From: Coriobacteriia bacterium
GTDB taxonomy: Bacteria > Actinomycetota > Coriobacteriia > Coriobacteriales > Eggerthellaceae
Length of the DNA stretch: 62,454 nucleotides
Direction of reading: 5' to 3'
Assembly: GCA_030530215.1 (NCBI GenBank)
Contig: JAUMVJ010000009.1
Location: 1 to 62,454 of the forward strand
Shown one piece after another: positions 27,293 through 37,215 of the stretch. Positions within the stretch are counted from its first letter, which is position 1; each line of letters starts with the position of its first letter. A program made the translations under genes and the position numbers. The notes beneath the pieces are model-generated. The model ran no database searches. It was not told the origin of the DNA and saw only the letters and a list, made by a program, of their open reading frames with translations.

Positions 27293-27625
27293 CTACTCCC
27301 CTTCCTTTTCCTGTGCCTGAGCTTCGGCCTCAGTGATCAAAGACAGGGCGCCGAATTTGCACTCGGTGACGCAAACGCCGCAGCCCTTGCAGTGGAACAA
27401 ATCGATGCCGGTCATCTCGCCGTTTTCGACCTCAATGGAGGCGTCGGGGCAATAAGCCCAGCAGATCATGCAGTTCTTGCACTTTTCCTTATCCCAGACG
27501 GGACGCATGGAGCGCCAGCCGCCGGTGTAGCAATTGGTGGAAGTACCGCCATCGGGGCAAACGAAGCCGGTGGGGTAATCCTCGAGCTTCCAATGCTCAA
27601 AATTCTCGTACCCGAATTCAGCCAT
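27293..27625 (-). CDS. porD: Pyruvate:ferredoxin oxidoreductase delta (2x[4Fe-4S]) subunit
   Basis: The 110 residues carry two [4Fe-4S] motifs, CKNCMICWAYCP and CKGCGVCVTEC, for electron transfer to ferredoxin. The N-terminus GGWRSMRPVWD is typical of POR delta chains. The start overlaps the porG stop as TAATG. Confidence 0.93.
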   Translation of the reverse strand: MAEFGYENFEHWKLEDYPTGFVCPDGGTSTNCYTGGWRSMRPVWDKEKCKNCMICWAYCPDASIEVENGEMTGIDLFHCKGCGVCVTECKFGALSLITEAEAQAQEKEGE

Positions 27626-28197
27626 TAGTCGTGCACCTCCTCGTAAGCGCGATCGACCGAAGCGAAGTTACGCTCGATCATATCGCGGGAGAACTTCTTG
27701 CCGTTGGTAAGCTCGAAACGCTTTTTAACGAGCTCGGCGGGGAACATGCCCGTCACCTTTGCAAGAGCGCCGACAAGCGGGGTGTTGGGCATGTCCTTGC
27801 CGATGGTGGCAAGCGCGATGCCTGTTGCATCGAGAACGTAAACCTTCACGTGCTCGGGAGCCTTGATCGAGGCGCGCGCCTCGGCGGGGCTCATGGTGGT
27901 GTTAAGGATGACCAGACCGTCGTCCTTAATGCCCTCGATGACATCGATGCTGGAAAGCAGCGTATCGTCCATGACGATGACGATATCGGGATTCAGAATG
28001 TTGTTGCGTACCTGAATAGGCTCATCGGATACGCGGGTGTACGCCTTCAGGGGCGCACCTGTTCGCTCGGGACCGTACTCAGGACATGCCTGAATGTAAT
28101 TTCCCTGGAGCAACGCAGTGTCAGCCACAAGCTTTGCTGCAGTAACAGCACCTTGGCCGGCTCGTGCGTGCCAGCGGATTTCGGTCAACTGTGACAT
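27625..28197 (-). CDS. porG: Pyruvate:ferredoxin oxidoreductase gamma subunit
   Basis: This 190-residue subunit has the gamma signature RWHARAGQGAVTAAKLVADTAL and ACPEYGPERTGAPLKAYTR. The start at 28197 follows GAGGAGAGG; a longer frame adds 13 residues with no support. It is the first gene of porGDAB. Confidence 0.93.
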   Translation of the reverse strand: MSQLTEIRWHARAGQGAVTAAKLVADTALLQGNYIQACPEYGPERTGAPLKAYTRVSDEPIQVRNNILNPDIVIVMDDTLLSSIDVIEGIKDDGLVILNTTMSPAEARASIKAPEHVKVYVLDATGIALATIGKDMPNTPLVGALAKVTGMFPAELVKKRFELTNGKKFSRDMIERNFASVDRAYEEVHD

Positions 28198-28380
28198 ACC
28201 TCTCCTCTCGCTAATGTATGTGCTTGCGAAGCCCATTCATCGTATCAACAGCGCACCAAGCAATAGATTCGAAACATGCGAGGCACCCGTTATCCCTCGG
28301 TAAAAGGAGCTCGCAGGCGTAGTCGCTACCGCTCACCCGAATATAAATTCCAATCACCCCCGATGCTCGGGCAAGCATAC
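28198..28380 (-). other. Structured leader of porGDAB, function unknown
   Basis: The 5' leader between adk and porG contains two hairpins on the minus strand: GTAGcgaCTAC near 28320 and TGCGAG / CTCGCA near 28280-28310. I recognise no riboswitch class and see no clear T-tract terminator. Confidence 0.3.
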
Positions 28381-28419
28381 AAACGAAAACGGGAGCCAAC
28401 GTATAAACGCCGACTCCCG
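28381..28419 (-). terminator. Terminator of adk
   Basis: Stem CGGGAG / CTCCCG with inner GGCGT / ACGTT pairs is followed on the minus strand by TTTTCGTTTG, about 65 bp after the adk stop. Confidence 0.8.
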
Positions 28420-28484
28420 AATAAGGCTAAATGGATTATCCGCAATGCATAAGCGAAGCAGAAAAACACATATGGAGCAATTAA

Positions 28485-29111
28485 TTACAGGCCAAGGGCC
28501 GCAACCACATCGGCGTAAACCTCGTCAACGGGGCGGTCGCCATCGATGGTGACCAGAAGATCCTTGCCACGATAGTAATCGATCAAAGGAGCGGTGGAGG
28601 TTTCGTAGACGTTCAGACGATTGGTGACAGTAGCCTCGTTATCGTCGTCACGCTGATACATCTCACCGGAGCACTTGGGGCAAGAAGCATCGGCATCGGT
28701 GCCGATGTAACCGCAATCACGGCAAGTGCGGCGAGAGGTGAGGCGCTTAACGATGACCTCGGACTTAACGTCAACAAGGACAGCATGCTGCAGGGGCTGG
28801 CCGAGCTCGGCAAGCTCGGAATCAAGAGCGACAGCCTGGGTAGCAGTGCGAGGGAAGCCGTCGAAGATAACGCCCTTCTTTGCGTCGTCGGCCTGGATGC
28901 GCTCTTTAACCATATTGATAATCAGCTCGTCAGGAACAAGATCGCCGGCATCCATGTAGGACTTAGCCTTGATTCCAAGAGGAGTTTGGTCCTTAACGGC
29001 AGCGCGAAGCAGGTCGCCAGTGGACAGATGCAACATGCCGTGGTTCTCGACGAGCTTCTTTGCCTGGGTGCCCTTACCAGCACCGGGAGCGCCAAGAAGA
29101 ACGATATTCAT
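28485..29111 (-). CDS. adk: Adenylate kinase
   Basis: This 208-residue kinase interconverts 2 ADP with ATP + AMP. The P-loop GAPGAGKGT is at residues 7-15, with DGFPRT and RLTSRRTCRDCGY. The lid has two CxxC pairs (CRDC, CPKC), so it is the long zinc-binding form. The start at 29111 follows GAAAGGATT. It follows secY but a terminator-like hairpin lies between them. The usual map-infA-rpsM-rpsK-rpoA genes do not follow. Confidence 0.97.
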   Translation of the reverse strand: MNIVLLGAPGAGKGTQAKKLVENHGMLHLSTGDLLRAAVKDQTPLGIKAKSYMDAGDLVPDELIINMVKERIQADDAKKGVIFDGFPRTATQAVALDSELAELGQPLQHAVLVDVKSEVIVKRLTSRRTCRDCGYIGTDADASCPKCSGEMYQRDDDNEATVTNRLNVYETSTAPLIDYYRGKDLLVTIDGDRPVDEVYADVVAALGL

Positions 29112-29166
29112 AGTCAATCCTTTCAGAAGTTTCTGATTGCACCTAGCATACACCAGATGCACAAGC

Positions 29167-29206
29167 TAAAACGCCCCTACTCAGCAATTTGAGCAGGGGC
29201 GTTTAA
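29167..29206. terminator. Hairpin between secY and adk
   Basis: Stem AAACGCCCCTACTCA / TGAGCAGGGGCGTTT with small bulges is followed by TTTT on the minus side. It may end the spc operon after secY. Confidence 0.75.
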
Positions 29207-29239
29207 AAGCATTCAGCAAAATTTCGGAATTATCGAAAT

Positions 29240-30520
29240 TTATTTGAAGAAGCCATCGTAGTTGTACATCTTCAACTGAGACTCAACCTTGGTCATGGTG
29301 TCGAGGGCAACACCGATCATGATGAGGATCGAGGTGCCACCGAAGGCCTGGATCAAGGAGTTGTTGGTGAAGTAGAACAAGATGGAAGGTACGACAGCGA
29401 TAACTGCAATGAACAGTGCACCGGGAAGCGTAACGCGATGCAGGACGTCCTTGATGTACTGAACGGTGTTCTCACCAGGACGAACGCCGGGAATGAAGCC
29501 ACCCTGACGCTGCAGGTTCTCAGCGGTGTCTTGCGGGTTGAACACCATGGAGGTGTAGAAGTACGCAAAGAACACGATGAGAATAGCGGTGAGAATCCAG
29601 TTGATCACACCGGCGCTCATAGCATTTGCCGCAGCGCTCAACCAGCTAACGTTGAACAGCGCTGCAATCTGAGCGGGGAAGTAGATCAAGCAGCTTGCGA
29701 AGATGATGGGGATAACGCCAGCAGCGTTGACCTTCAGAGGAAGGTAGGAGTTCTGGCCACCCATCATCTTACGACCCTGAACACGCTTGGCGTAGGAAAC
29801 AGGGATACGGCGCTGAGCGCGCTCCATGAAGATGATCGCAGGAATGCACAGCACAACGACAACGAGGATCAGCGCGGTGATGGCGATGCTCATGCCGAGG
29901 TCGGACTGAACGTTCATCGAGGAGAAAATAGCGGTAGGCACAGAGGACACGACCGAGATGAAGATGATCAGGGACATGCCGTTGCCGACGCCATGCTGGG
30001 TGATAAGCTCGCCCATCCACATGATGAATGCGGTACCAGCAACCAGAGTGAAGACAACGAGGACATCGCTGAACCAACCGGGAACAGCCTCGTTGAAGAC
30101 AACACCGTAAGAGGCGGACTTAAACAGAAGCAAGTAGCCGACGGCGTTGATAAGCGCCAGACCCAAGGTGAGATAACGGGTTACCTGGGTGATACGACGA
30201 CGTCCGGTTTCACCCTCTTTAGCCCAGCGGCCGACTGCGGGGATAACGCCTTGCATCAACTGCATAATGATCGATGCGGTGATGTAGGGCATCATACCCA
30301 GCGCAAAGACCGAGAAGTTGGACAAAGCGCCGCCGGAGAAGAGATCCAGCATGACCATCGAGACGCCCTGCGCCGAGAAGGAATCGGCAAAGGCGCGGAA
30401 GGGAATGCCGGGGACCGGGATGTAGGAACCCAGACGATAGAGCACCAAAATGCCCAGAGTGAAGAGGATTTTATTCCTCAGCTCGGGGATCTTGAATGCT
30501 TGAATCAGCGAGTTTAGCAA
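29240..30520 (-). CDS. secY: Preprotein translocase subunit SecY
   Basis: This 426-residue, ten-helix channel protein of SecYEG carries [12 protein letters not shown] near its N-terminus and [20 protein letters not shown] in a cytoplasmic loop. It overlaps the end of rplO by 7 nt, so the two are translationally coupled. A hairpin follows, before adk. Confidence 0.97.
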   Translation of the reverse strand: MLNSLIQAFKIPELRNKILFTLGILVLYRLGSYIPVPGIPFRAFADSFSAQGVSMVMLDLFSGGALSNFSVFALGMMPYITASIIMQLMQGVIPAVGRWAKEGETGRRRITQVTRYLTLGLALINAVGYLLLFKSASYGVVFNEAVPGWFSDVLVVFTLVAGTAFIMWMGELITQHGVGNGMSLIIFISVVSSVPTAIFSSMNVQSDLGMSIAITALILVVVVLCIPAIIFMERAQRRIPVSYAKRVQGRKMMGGQNSYLPLKVNAAGVIPIIFASCLIYFPAQIAALFNVSWLSAAANAMSAGVINWILTAILIVFFAYFYTSMVFNPQDTAENLQRQGGFIPGVRPGENTVQYIKDVLHRVTLPGALFIAVIAVVPSILFYFTNNSLIQAFGGTSILIMIGVALDTMTKVESQLKMYNYDGFFK

Positions 30521-30963
30521 GGCAATTCAACCTTTCCGCCTGCCGCCTCGATTTTGGCCTGAGCAGAAGCGGAGACCTTGTCGACCTTGACAGTCAGGGC
30601 CTTGGTGATTTCGCCGTCGCCGAGAACCTTAACGGGCTCGGTAGCCTTCTTGATGATGCCCTTGGCAACAAGAGAAGCGCCATCAACGGTCTCGCCAGCC
30701 TCGAACTTGAGCTCAAGACGGGAAACGTTGACGGGAGTGTACTCGATGCGGTTGATGTTGCGGAAGCCGGGAAGCTTAGGCAGACGACGAGCCAGAGGAG
30801 TCTGACCACCCTCGAAGCCTACGCCCTTGCCGCCGCCAGCGCGGGACTTCTGACCGTTAAGACCGCGACCGGAGGTCTTACCGGTGCCGGAGCCGGCGCC
30901 GCGACCAACGCGCTTGCGGTTTTTCTTGGAGCCCTCTGCAGGGCGAAGATCCTTAAGTTCCAT
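30514..30963 (-). CDS. rplO: 50S ribosomal protein L15
   Basis: The 149 residues begin with a Gly/Arg-rich segment that penetrates rRNA ([21 protein letters not shown]) followed by the globular domain. Its end overlaps secY. It follows rpmD across a 167-bp spacer, unusually long and full of hairpins. Confidence 0.96.
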   Translation of the reverse strand: MELKDLRPAEGSKKNRKRVGRGAGSGTGKTSGRGLNGQKSRAGGGKGVGFEGGQTPLARRLPKLPGFRNINRIEYTPVNVSRLELKFEAGETVDGASLVAKGIIKKATEPVKVLGDGEITKALTVKVDKVSASAQAKIEAAGGKVELPC

Positions 30964-30988
30964 GTTTGGATTACTCCTTTTCGCTTAT

Positions 30989-31082
30989 CCCCCGACCCTT
31001 TGCCGGGGGCGCCGACAGCTCGCGGTCGGCAGACTAACAACTGAACATGCCGGCGGCGCACCATCGCTGATGCGCCGTCGGC
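30989..31082 (-). repeat. Three consecutive hairpins between rplO and rpmD
   Basis: The spacer holds three perfect or near-perfect inverted repeats: CCCCCG / CGGGGG at 30989-31009, GCCGAC / GTCGGC at 31011-31030, and a 12-bp stem GCCGGCGGCGCA / TGCGCCGTCGGC at 31049-31082 with one G-U pair. CATGCCGGC (31046-31054) also pairs with GCCGGCATG (31111-31119) beside the rpmD stop. Confidence 0.75.
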
Positions 31083-31130
31083 AGTATTCCTAAATGTTCG
31101 CCAGCTTAGTGCCGGCATGAGGAGGAAGGC

Positions 31131-31316
31131 TTAGAGCTCTTCGACCTCGACAAGGTGCTTCACCTTGAAGATCATGCCGCGGACGCTCTCGTTGTCAACC
31201 TGATCAACGGTGCGGCCGATCTTGCCAAGGCCAAGAGCCTTCAGGGTGCGGCCCTGGTCGTACTTGCGACCAATAGCGGACTTAACCTGAGTGATGCGCA
31301 GAGTCTTTTCAGCCAT
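31131..31316 (-). CDS. rpmD: 50S ribosomal protein L30
   Basis: A 61-residue L30 begins [16 protein letters not shown] and has [14 protein letters not shown]. It starts 2 bp after the rpsE stop. A longer in-frame extension reads into rpsE and is ignored. Confidence 0.95.
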   Translation of the reverse strand: MAEKTLRITQVKSAIGRKYDQGRTLKALGLGKIGRTVDQVDNESVRGMIFKVKHLVEVEEL

Positions 31317-31318
31317 GA

Positions 31319-31846
31319 TTAGTTGTTCTCCTTCCAACCATAGATCTGAGCGACGGACAGACCACGACGAGCAGAGACTTCCTCGGGGGACTGCATCTCC
31401 TGCAGACCAGCGCAAACAGCCTTGCAAACGTTCATGGCATTGTCAGTGCCAAGGGACTTAGCGAAGACGTCGGAGACGCCTGCAAGCTCCATGATGGCGC
31501 GAGCGGCACCGCCGGCGATAACGCCGGTACCAGGGGTAGCGGGCTTCAGAAGCACGCGACCAGCGCCGTAGACGCCAAGAATCTCATGAGGAAGGGTACG
31601 CTCGGGGGTCAGAGGAACATGGAACATGTTCTTCTTGGCATCCTCGGTGGCCTTGCGGATGGCCACGGGGACCTCCTGGGACTTACCCATGCCAACACCG
31701 ACGCTGCCATTGCCGTCACCGACGACGACGAGAGCGGACAGAGCCATGCGACGGCCGCCCTTAACGGTCTTAGAGACGCGATTGATGGAGACAACGCGTT
31801 CCTGGAGCTCGGGAACGCCTGCCTGGTTTTCTTGCTTACGAGCCAT
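31319..31846 (-). CDS. rpsE: 30S ribosomal protein S5
   Basis: The 175 residues carry the S5 RNA-binding signature ([18 protein letters not shown]) and the C-terminal domain [16 protein letters not shown]. It lies between rplR and rpmD in the usual spc order. Confidence 0.97.
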   Translation of the reverse strand: MARKQENQAGVPELQERVVSINRVSKTVKGGRRMALSALVVVGDGNGSVGVGMGKSQEVPVAIRKATEDAKKNMFHVPLTPERTLPHEILGVYGAGRVLLKPATPGTGVIAGGAARAIMELAGVSDVFAKSLGTDNAMNVCKAVCAGLQEMQSPEEVSARRGLSVAQIYGWKENN

Positions 31847-31859
31847 GTAAAACTCCTTC

Positions 31860-32228
31860 TTAGAACTTCAGGCCTGCTTCACGAGCGCCTTCGGCGACTG
31901 CCTTGACGCGACCGTGATAGAGGTTGCCGCCGCGGTCGAAGACGACTGCGGTGATGCCGGATTCGATAGCCTTCTTGCCGATGATCTGACCCATGGCTTC
32001 GGCGCCTTCCACGGTAGCGGAAGACTTGCCAGTTGCCTTGAAGTCAGGACCGAGGGTGGAAACACCGACGAGGGTCTTACCACAGGTATCGTCAACAAGC
32101 TGGAGATAGATGTTGGAGTTAGAGCGAGTCACGCAGAGGCGAGGACGCTCAGCGGTGCCGGAAACCTTGCCACGAACGCGAGTGTGACGACGCTTCAGGG
32201 CAGCCTTTTTCTTCTGAAACTTATTCAT
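31860..32228 (-). CDS. rplR: 50S ribosomal protein L18
   Basis: This 122-residue 5S rRNA-binding protein has [20 protein letters not shown] and [20 protein letters not shown]. It lies between rplF and rpsE. Confidence 0.96.
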   Translation of the reverse strand: MNKFQKKKAALKRRHTRVRGKVSGTAERPRLCVTRSNSNIYLQLVDDTCGKTLVGVSTLGPDFKATGKSSATVEGAEAMGQIIGKKAIESGITAVVFDRGGNLYHGRVKAVAEGAREAGLKF

Positions 32229-32249
32229 AAGTTAATCCCTTCTTAGCTA

Positions 32250-32792
32250 TTACTCGCTCTTAGCGGCCTTGCCAAGCTTACGACGGACATACTCGCCCTC
32301 GTAGCGAATACCCTTGCCCTTGTAAGGCTCGGGCTTGCGCCACTTGCGGATGTCTGCAGCAACCTGACCAACCTGCTCCTTGGAGATGCCGGAAACGACG
32401 ACCTCGGTAGCGGTGGGAACATCGAAGGAGATGTTTTCAGGGCACTTGACGATGACAGGATGGGAGTAACCCAGGGAAAGCTCCAGGTCCTCGCCCTTCT
32501 TGGCGGCACGGTAGCCGACGCCGACCATGACCAGTTTCTTGGAGAAGCCGTTGGAAACGCCCTCGACCATGTTGGCGAGGAGGGAGCGGGTCAGACCGTG
32601 AAGGCTCTTGGACTCGCGAGTGTCGTCAGGACGCTCGACGGTCAGGACGCCTTCCTCGAGCTTGAAGGAAAGCTGAGAAGCGAAAGAGCGGGTAAGCTCG
32701 CCCTTGGGACCCTTAACGGTTACGGTAGAGCCGTCGATGGTGACTTCAACGCCAGCAGGGACGGTGATAGGCATTTTGCCGATACGAGACAT
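32250..32792 (-). CDS. rplF: 50S ribosomal protein L6
   Basis: The 180 residues begin [17 protein letters not shown] and contain the L6 signature [19 protein letters not shown]. Two repeated L6 domains are present. Confidence 0.97.
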   Translation of the reverse strand: MSRIGKMPITVPAGVEVTIDGSTVTVKGPKGELTRSFASQLSFKLEEGVLTVERPDDTRESKSLHGLTRSLLANMVEGVSNGFSKKLVMVGVGYRAAKKGEDLELSLGYSHPVIVKCPENISFDVPTATEVVVSGISKEQVGQVAADIRKWRKPEPYKGKGIRYEGEYVRRKLGKAAKSE

Positions 32793-32806
32793 AAGTCAAC
32801 CTCCCC

Positions 32807-33205
32807 TTACCAAACGTAGGCCACGACTTCGCCGCCGATGCCAGCCTTGCGGGCATCGCGGTCGGTCATAACACCGCGGGACGTAGAGATGATGGCGGTA
32901 CCAAGGCCACCCATGACGCGGGGCAGCTCATCCTTGCCGCGATAAATACGCAGGCCAGGCTTGGAAACGCGCTTGATACCCTTGATGGTACGGGCCTTCT
33001 TCTCGCCGTACTTGAGGGTGATCTCGAGAATGTTGCGAGGGGAAGCCTCAACGATCTCGTAACCGTTAATGTAGCCCTCTTCCTGCATGATGCGTGCAAT
33101 CTCGACGAGCTTCTTGCTGGAAGGCATAGAAGCAGTTGGATGACCAGCAGAGTTAGCGTTACGCACACGCGTAAGCATATCTGCAATGGGATCAGTCATG
33201 CTCAT
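32807..33205 (-). CDS. rpsH: 30S ribosomal protein S8
   Basis: The 132 residues carry [15 protein letters not shown] at the start and [21 protein letters not shown] at the end. S8 can repress the spc operon in other bacteria by binding near rplE. The ATG two codons later is an equally possible start. Confidence 0.97.
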   Translation of the reverse strand: MSMTDPIADMLTRVRNANSAGHPTASMPSSKKLVEIARIMQEEGYINGYEIVEASPRNILEITLKYGEKKARTIKGIKRVSKPGLRIYRGKDELPRVMGGLGTAIISTSRGVMTDRDARKAGIGGEVVAYVW

Positions 33206-33304
33206 TGTTTTGTTTCTCCTTTGTTCGTGATGAGTCTCGAAGGTGGTTCGTTTACGCCCCTAGCGAAAACGCCTAGTTCTTCGGACACTCGGACGTGATC
33301 GTTC

Positions 33305-33490
33305 TTACCAGGAAGCCTTGGTCACGCCAGGAAGTTCGCCTTTGTTGGCGAGCTCGCGCAGGCACACGCGGCACAGACCGAACTTGCGGTAGTACGCACG
33401 GGGGCGACCACAGCGAGTGCAGCGATTGTGCTGACGAGTGGAGAACTTCGGCTCGCGCTTAGACTTGGCGATCATCGATTTCTTAGCCAT
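33305..33490 (-). CDS. rpsN: 30S ribosomal protein S14, zinc-binding short form
   Basis: The 61 residues have [20 protein letters not shown], the CxxC...CxxC zinc site of type Z S14, as in Actinomycetota and Bacillota. It lies between rplE and rpsH. Confidence 0.97.
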   Translation of the reverse strand: MAKKSMIAKSKREPKFSTRQHNRCTRCGRPRAYYRKFGLCRVCLRELANKGELPGVTKASW

Positions 33491-33533
33491 TCAATGTCCT
33501 TCTTTCTATAACCAACTCAAACGAGTATAGTCG

Positions 33534-34079
33534 CTATTTCTTGAAAGGGAAGCTAAAGGCATCGAGAAGTGCCTTTGCGTCCTCATTGTTCTTGGCGGTA
33601 GTGACGATGGTGATGTCCATACCACGGGTGCGGTCCACCTTGTCGTACTCGATCTCGGGGAAGATGAGCTGCTCGGTAAGACCGAGAGTGTAGTTACCAC
33701 GACCGTCGAAGCTCTTGGGGTTCAGACCGCGGAAGTCACGAACGCGAGGAAGCGCGGTGGACATCAGACGGTCGAAGAACTCCCACATGCGGTCGCCGCG
33801 AAGGGTGACCTTGGCGCCGATTGCCTGGCCCTCACGCAGATGGAAGCCTGCGATGGACTTCTTAGCGCGGGTGATCATGGGCTGCTGGCCGGTGATCACA
33901 CGGAGATCTTCAATAGCACCGTCGAGGAGCTTGGAGTCGCCGGCAGCGCGGCCGACGCCCATGTTGACGACGATCTTCTCGATGCGGGGAACGTCGTTGA
34001 CGTTAGCGATCGAGAGCTCTTCACGAAGCTTTGCGACGACTTCGTTCTGGTACTTTTCCTTCAAACGAGGAGTTGCCAT
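33534..34079 (-). CDS. rplE: 50S ribosomal protein L5
   Basis: This 181-residue 5S rRNA-binding protein carries [14 protein letters not shown] and [18 protein letters not shown]. The ATG at 34079 follows GAAAGG; an upstream extension lacks support. It is separated from rplX by an unusual 141-bp spacer with a 13-bp hairpin and its own predicted promoter. Confidence 0.97.
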   Translation of the reverse strand: MATPRLKEKYQNEVVAKLREELSIANVNDVPRIEKIVVNMGVGRAAGDSKLLDGAIEDLRVITGQQPMITRAKKSIAGFHLREGQAIGAKVTLRGDRMWEFFDRLMSTALPRVRDFRGLNPKSFDGRGNYTLGLTEQLIFPEIEYDKVDRTRGMDITIVTTAKNNEDAKALLDAFSFPFKK

Positions 34080-34164
34080 AGTGGTTAAAACCTTTCTTCG
34101 ATGAATTAAACACAGGATTACCGACCCTGCGTCCCTTGCCTCCTGCAAGGGTCATGAGCCAACA

Positions 34165-34193
34165 ATTATAAAGAAGGGGTCGAGCGATGTCGA
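34165..34193 (-). promoter_or_regulatory. Predicted promoter for rplE onward
   Basis: On the minus strand TCGACA, 17 bp and a perfect TATAAT lie about 90 bp before rplE. The -35 and spacer overlap the hairpin at 34171-34202. Confidence 0.6.
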
Positions 34194-34202
34194 CCCCTTC
34201 TT
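34171..34202 (-). terminator. Terminator-like hairpin between rplX and rplE
   Basis: A perfect 13-bp stem AAGAAGGGGTCGA / TCGACCCCTTCTT has a 6-nt loop and is followed by TATAATTG. It lies inside what is usually an uninterrupted r-protein operon. Confidence 0.7.
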
Positions 34203-34220
34203 TCGTGTTGACCAAATTAA

Positions 34221-34538
34221 TTAGTCAATGTCCTTGCCGCATTTCTTGCAAACGCGGGTCTTCTTGCCGTCCTCGCGCTTGATGCTGAAGCGAGTAGCTT
34301 CATTGCAGGAAGGGCAGACGAGCTGAACGTTGGACACATGGATGGGAGCCTCGACGGAGGAAATGCCACCCTGAGGATTAGCCTGCGTAGGACGCTGGGC
34401 CTTTTTGACAACGTTTACCTTCTCGACAGCAACGCGCTGCTTAGAAGGGAAAGATGCCAGGACAACACCCTCGGCACCGCGGTCCTTACCAGCGATGACC
34501 TTGACCTTGTCGCCCTTTTTGATGTTCATCTTTGCCAT
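34221..34538 (-). CDS. rplX: 50S ribosomal protein L24
   Basis: The 105 residues have the KOW motif [19 protein letters not shown] near the start. The C-terminal part has a CPSC...CKKC zinc-ribbon pair, as in some actinobacterial L24 proteins. It is the last gene before the rplE hairpin. Confidence 0.95.
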   Translation of the reverse strand: MAKMNIKKGDKVKVIAGKDRGAEGVVLASFPSKQRVAVEKVNVVKKAQRPTQANPQGGISSVEAPIHVSNVQLVCPSCNEATRFSIKREDGKKTRVCKKCGKDID

Positions 34539-34551
34539 AGTGATACTCCCC

Positions 34552-34920
34552 TTACAGCGTCTCAGGTGCCAGGGACACGATCTTCATGTACTTCTTGTCA
34601 CGAAGCTCGCGAGCCACGGGACCGAAGATGCGGGTGCCACGAGGAGCACCGGAGGCATCGATCAGCACGGCGGCGTTCTGGTCGAACTTGATGTAGCTAC
34701 CGTCGTTGCGACGGACTTCCTTCTTAACACGCACTACGACGCAGCGTACGACATCGCCCTTTTTGACGTTGCCGTTGGGAGCGGCCTCCTTCACGCTGCA
34801 GATGATGACGTCACCCAGGCCAGCGTAACGGCGCTTGGAGCCACCGAGGACCTTGATGCACTGCACCTTGCGTGCGCCGGAGTTGTCAGCAACGGCGAGC
34901 ATGCTCTGCATTTGAATCAT
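34552..34920 (-). CDS. rplN: 50S ribosomal protein L14
   Basis: The 122 residues begin [20 protein letters not shown] and contain the L14 signature region [20 protein letters not shown]. Confidence 0.97.
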   Translation of the reverse strand: MIQMQSMLAVADNSGARKVQCIKVLGGSKRRYAGLGDVIICSVKEAAPNGNVKKGDVVRCVVVRVKKEVRRNDGSYIKFDQNAAVLIDASGAPRGTRIFGPVARELRDKKYMKIVSLAPETL

Positions 34921-34971
34921 TTGCTTATCCCTTTCAGACAGTAACCGAAGTAGACAGACGCAAGGTCTTGA

Positions 34972-35232
34972 CTACTTGGCCTTCTCCACGATGTCGAGGA
35001 GGCGCCAGCGCTTCATCTTGGACAGGGGGCGGGTCTCCATGATGGTGACGGTATCGCCTACGCCTGCCTCGTTGTTTTCGTCATGTGCGTGAAGCTTCTT
35101 GGTGCTGTTCACCATTTTGCCGTACACGGGATGAGGCTTGCGCTCATGAATCTGCACGACGATGGTCTTGTCGCCTGCGGCGCTGACCACGACACCCTGG
35201 CGAACCTTGCGAGAATTGCGTTCTTCAGCCAT
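34972..35232 (-). CDS. rpsQ: 30S ribosomal protein S17
   Basis: The 86 residues have [20 protein letters not shown] and [20 protein letters not shown]. The ATG at 35232 is preferred; a 3-codon upstream extension also exists. It lies between rpmC and rplN. Confidence 0.96.
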   Translation of the reverse strand: MAEERNSRKVRQGVVVSAAGDKTIVVQIHERKPHPVYGKMVNSTKKLHAHDENNEAGVGDTVTIMETRPLSKMKRWRLLDIVEKAK

Positions 35233-35263
35233 TCTTCTCAACCTTTCTTTAAGTTCGCCTGAG

Positions 35264-35458
35264 CTAAGCGCTCAGTTCACGGGCACGGATCTCGGTCAGG
35301 AGACGTGCGATGTCCTTCTTAACCTGCTTGACACGGGCAGTGTTGTCGAGCTGGCCCGTTGCCATCTGGAAGCGCAGATTGAACAGCTCTGCGCGGGCGT
35401 CCTTGAGCTTAGCCTGCAGATCGTCTGCAGAAAGCTCGCGAATTTCTGCTGCCTTCAT
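35264..35458 (-). CDS. rpmC: 50S ribosomal protein L29
   Basis: The 64 residues form two helices, with [20 protein letters not shown] at the start. Its ATG directly abuts the rplP stop. Confidence 0.96.
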   Translation of the reverse strand: MKAAEIRELSADDLQAKLKDARAELFNLRFQMATGQLDNTARVKQVKKDIARLLTEIRARELSA

Positions 35459-35878
35459 TTACTTCTGGCCTTCCTCACGGGTGACGATCTTGCACTTGAT
35501 GGGGAGCTTCTGGATAGCGAGGCGGAGTGCGTCGCGTGCAGTCTCTTCATCAACGCCGTCGATCTCGAACATGATACGACCGGGCTTTACGACAGCAACC
35601 CAACCCTCGGGGTTACCCTTACCTTTACCCATTCGGGTTTCAGCGGGCTTCTGGGTGATGGGCTTGTCGGGGAAGATGGTGATCCAGACATTACCAGTAC
35701 GGTTCATGCGGCGGGTCATGGCGATACGAGCAGCCTCGATCTGACGGTTGGTAACCCAATGACGATCAAGAGCCTGAATGCCGTAGCTGCCGAAGTTGAG
35801 CTTCGTGCCGCCCTTTGCGTTGCCCTTCATGGAGCCACGCTGCACCTTACGATGCTTAACGCGCTTAGGTACGAGCAT
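35459..35878 (-). CDS. rplP: 50S ribosomal protein L16
   Basis: The 139 residues begin [20 protein letters not shown] and contain [20 protein letters not shown]. The start overlaps the rpsC stop as TAATG. Confidence 0.97.
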   Translation of the reverse strand: MLVPKRVKHRKVQRGSMKGNAKGGTKLNFGSYGIQALDRHWVTNRQIEAARIAMTRRMNRTGNVWITIFPDKPITQKPAETRMGKGKGNPEGWVAVVKPGRIMFEIDGVDEETARDALRLAIQKLPIKCKIVTREEGQK

Positions 35879-36585
35879 TACTTATCACCCCTCGAATTGT
35901 TGCGACGACGACGGTTGGGGCGAGAAGTACCCTCGAGAGCGGGCTCGGGGGTCTTCTGGCCGGGCAGGACCTCACCATGGTAGATCCAGACCTGGATGCC
36001 GATTGCGCCGTACGTGGTATTAGCGGTTGCGAAGCCATAATCGATCTTGGCGCGGAGGGTGTGCAGGGGCACACGGCCTTCGCGGTACCACTCGCGACGG
36101 CTCATCTCGGCACCGCCGAGACGACCGGAGCACTGGATACGGATGCCCTGAGCACCGGACTTGCGAGCGGACTGAACAGCCTTGCGCATTGCGCGACGGA
36201 AGGCGACGCGGTTCTCGAGCTGCTCGGCGACGGACTGAGCGGTAAGGGAAGCATCGAGCTCGGGGCGCTTAACCTCGACAACCTCGACGTTGACGGAACC
36301 GCTAGCGATCTTGTTGAGCTTCTTGCGAAGGGCATCGACCTCGGAGCCCTTCTTGCCGATGACAACGCCAGGACGGGAGGTGGTGATGATGACCTTCACC
36401 TTCTCGCCTGCACGCTCGATCTCGATGCGGGAGACAGCGGCGTGAGCCAGTTCCTTCTCGAGGAACTTGCGGATAGCGATATCGTTTTCAAGGTTCTTAG
36501 CATAGTCCTTGTCTGCGTACCAGCGGCTACGCCAATTCTCGATGACGCCGATACGGAAACCGGTAGGGCTTACCTTCTGACCCAT
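35878..36585 (-). CDS. rpsC: 30S ribosomal protein S3
   Basis: The 235 residues begin [18 protein letters not shown]. The KH domain has [20 protein letters not shown], and the C-terminal domain has [21 protein letters not shown] short basic tail ends the protein. Confidence 0.97.
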   Translation of the reverse strand: MGQKVSPTGFRIGVIENWRSRWYADKDYAKNLENDIAIRKFLEKELAHAAVSRIEIERAGEKVKVIITTSRPGVVIGKKGSEVDALRKKLNKIASGSVNVEVVEVKRPELDASLTAQSVAEQLENRVAFRRAMRKAVQSARKSGAQGIRIQCSGRLGGAEMSRREWYREGRVPLHTLRAKIDYGFATANTTYGAIGIQVWIYHGEVLPGQKTPEPALEGTSRPNRRRRNNSRGDK

Positions 36586-36587
36586 TC

Positions 36588-36929
36588 CTATGCCTCCTCT
36601 CGGGTTGCGACGATGATGGTGATGTGGGAAGTGCGCTTGCGGATGCGAGCGGCGCTGCCCTTTGCACGGGGACGAATGCGCTTAAGCGTAGGGCCTTCGT
36701 CAGCGTAGCAAGCCTTGACCACAAGCTCGTCGGTGTTGGCGACGCCCTTCTGGGAGGCGTTAGCGATGGCAGAGTTGAGGGTCTTGAGGACGGTCTCAGA
36801 AACTGCGCGGTTGGTGAAGAGCAGGGTCTCCTGCGCCTTCACGACGTTCTTGCCGCGGATCTGGTCAAGAACGATGCGTGCCTTACGGGGAGAAACACGC
36901 ACGTAGCGAGTGATTGCTTTAGCTTCCAT
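36588..36929 (-). CDS. rplV: 50S ribosomal protein L22
   Basis: The 113 residues contain [20 protein letters not shown] and the C-terminal loop [20 protein letters not shown] that lines the exit tunnel. Confidence 0.97.
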   Translation of the reverse strand: MEAKAITRYVRVSPRKARIVLDQIRGKNVVKAQETLLFTNRAVSETVLKTLNSAIANASQKGVANTDELVVKACYADEGPTLKRIRPRAKGSAARIRKRTSHITIIVATREEA

Positions 36930-36942
36930 GTTTCACCCTTCC

Positions 36943-37200
36943 TTAAGCTTTGTGACCGCGGAAAGTACGCGAAGGAGCGAACTCGCCGAGCTTATGACCA
37001 ACCATGGACTCGGTAACGTAAACCGGCACGTGCTTGCGACCGTCGTGGACGGCGATGGTGTGGCCGACCATTTCAGGGAAGATCGTGGAGGAACGAGACC
37101 ATGTCTTAACGACGTTCTTTTCGCCTGCTTCGTTCATCGCGATGATGCGACCGAGGAGGCGGGGCTCAACGAAGGGGCCCTTCTTCATGCTTCGACTCAA
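36943..37200 (-). CDS. rpsS: 30S ribosomal protein S19
   Basis: The 85 residues begin [20 protein letters not shown] and carry [18 protein letters not shown] at the C-terminus. Confidence 0.97.
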   Translation of the reverse strand: MSRSMKKGPFVEPRLLGRIIAMNEAGEKNVVKTWSRSSTIFPEMVGHTIAVHDGRKHVPVYVTESMVGHKLGEFAPSRTFRGHKA

Positions 37201-37215
37201 AGTAATCTCCTCACA

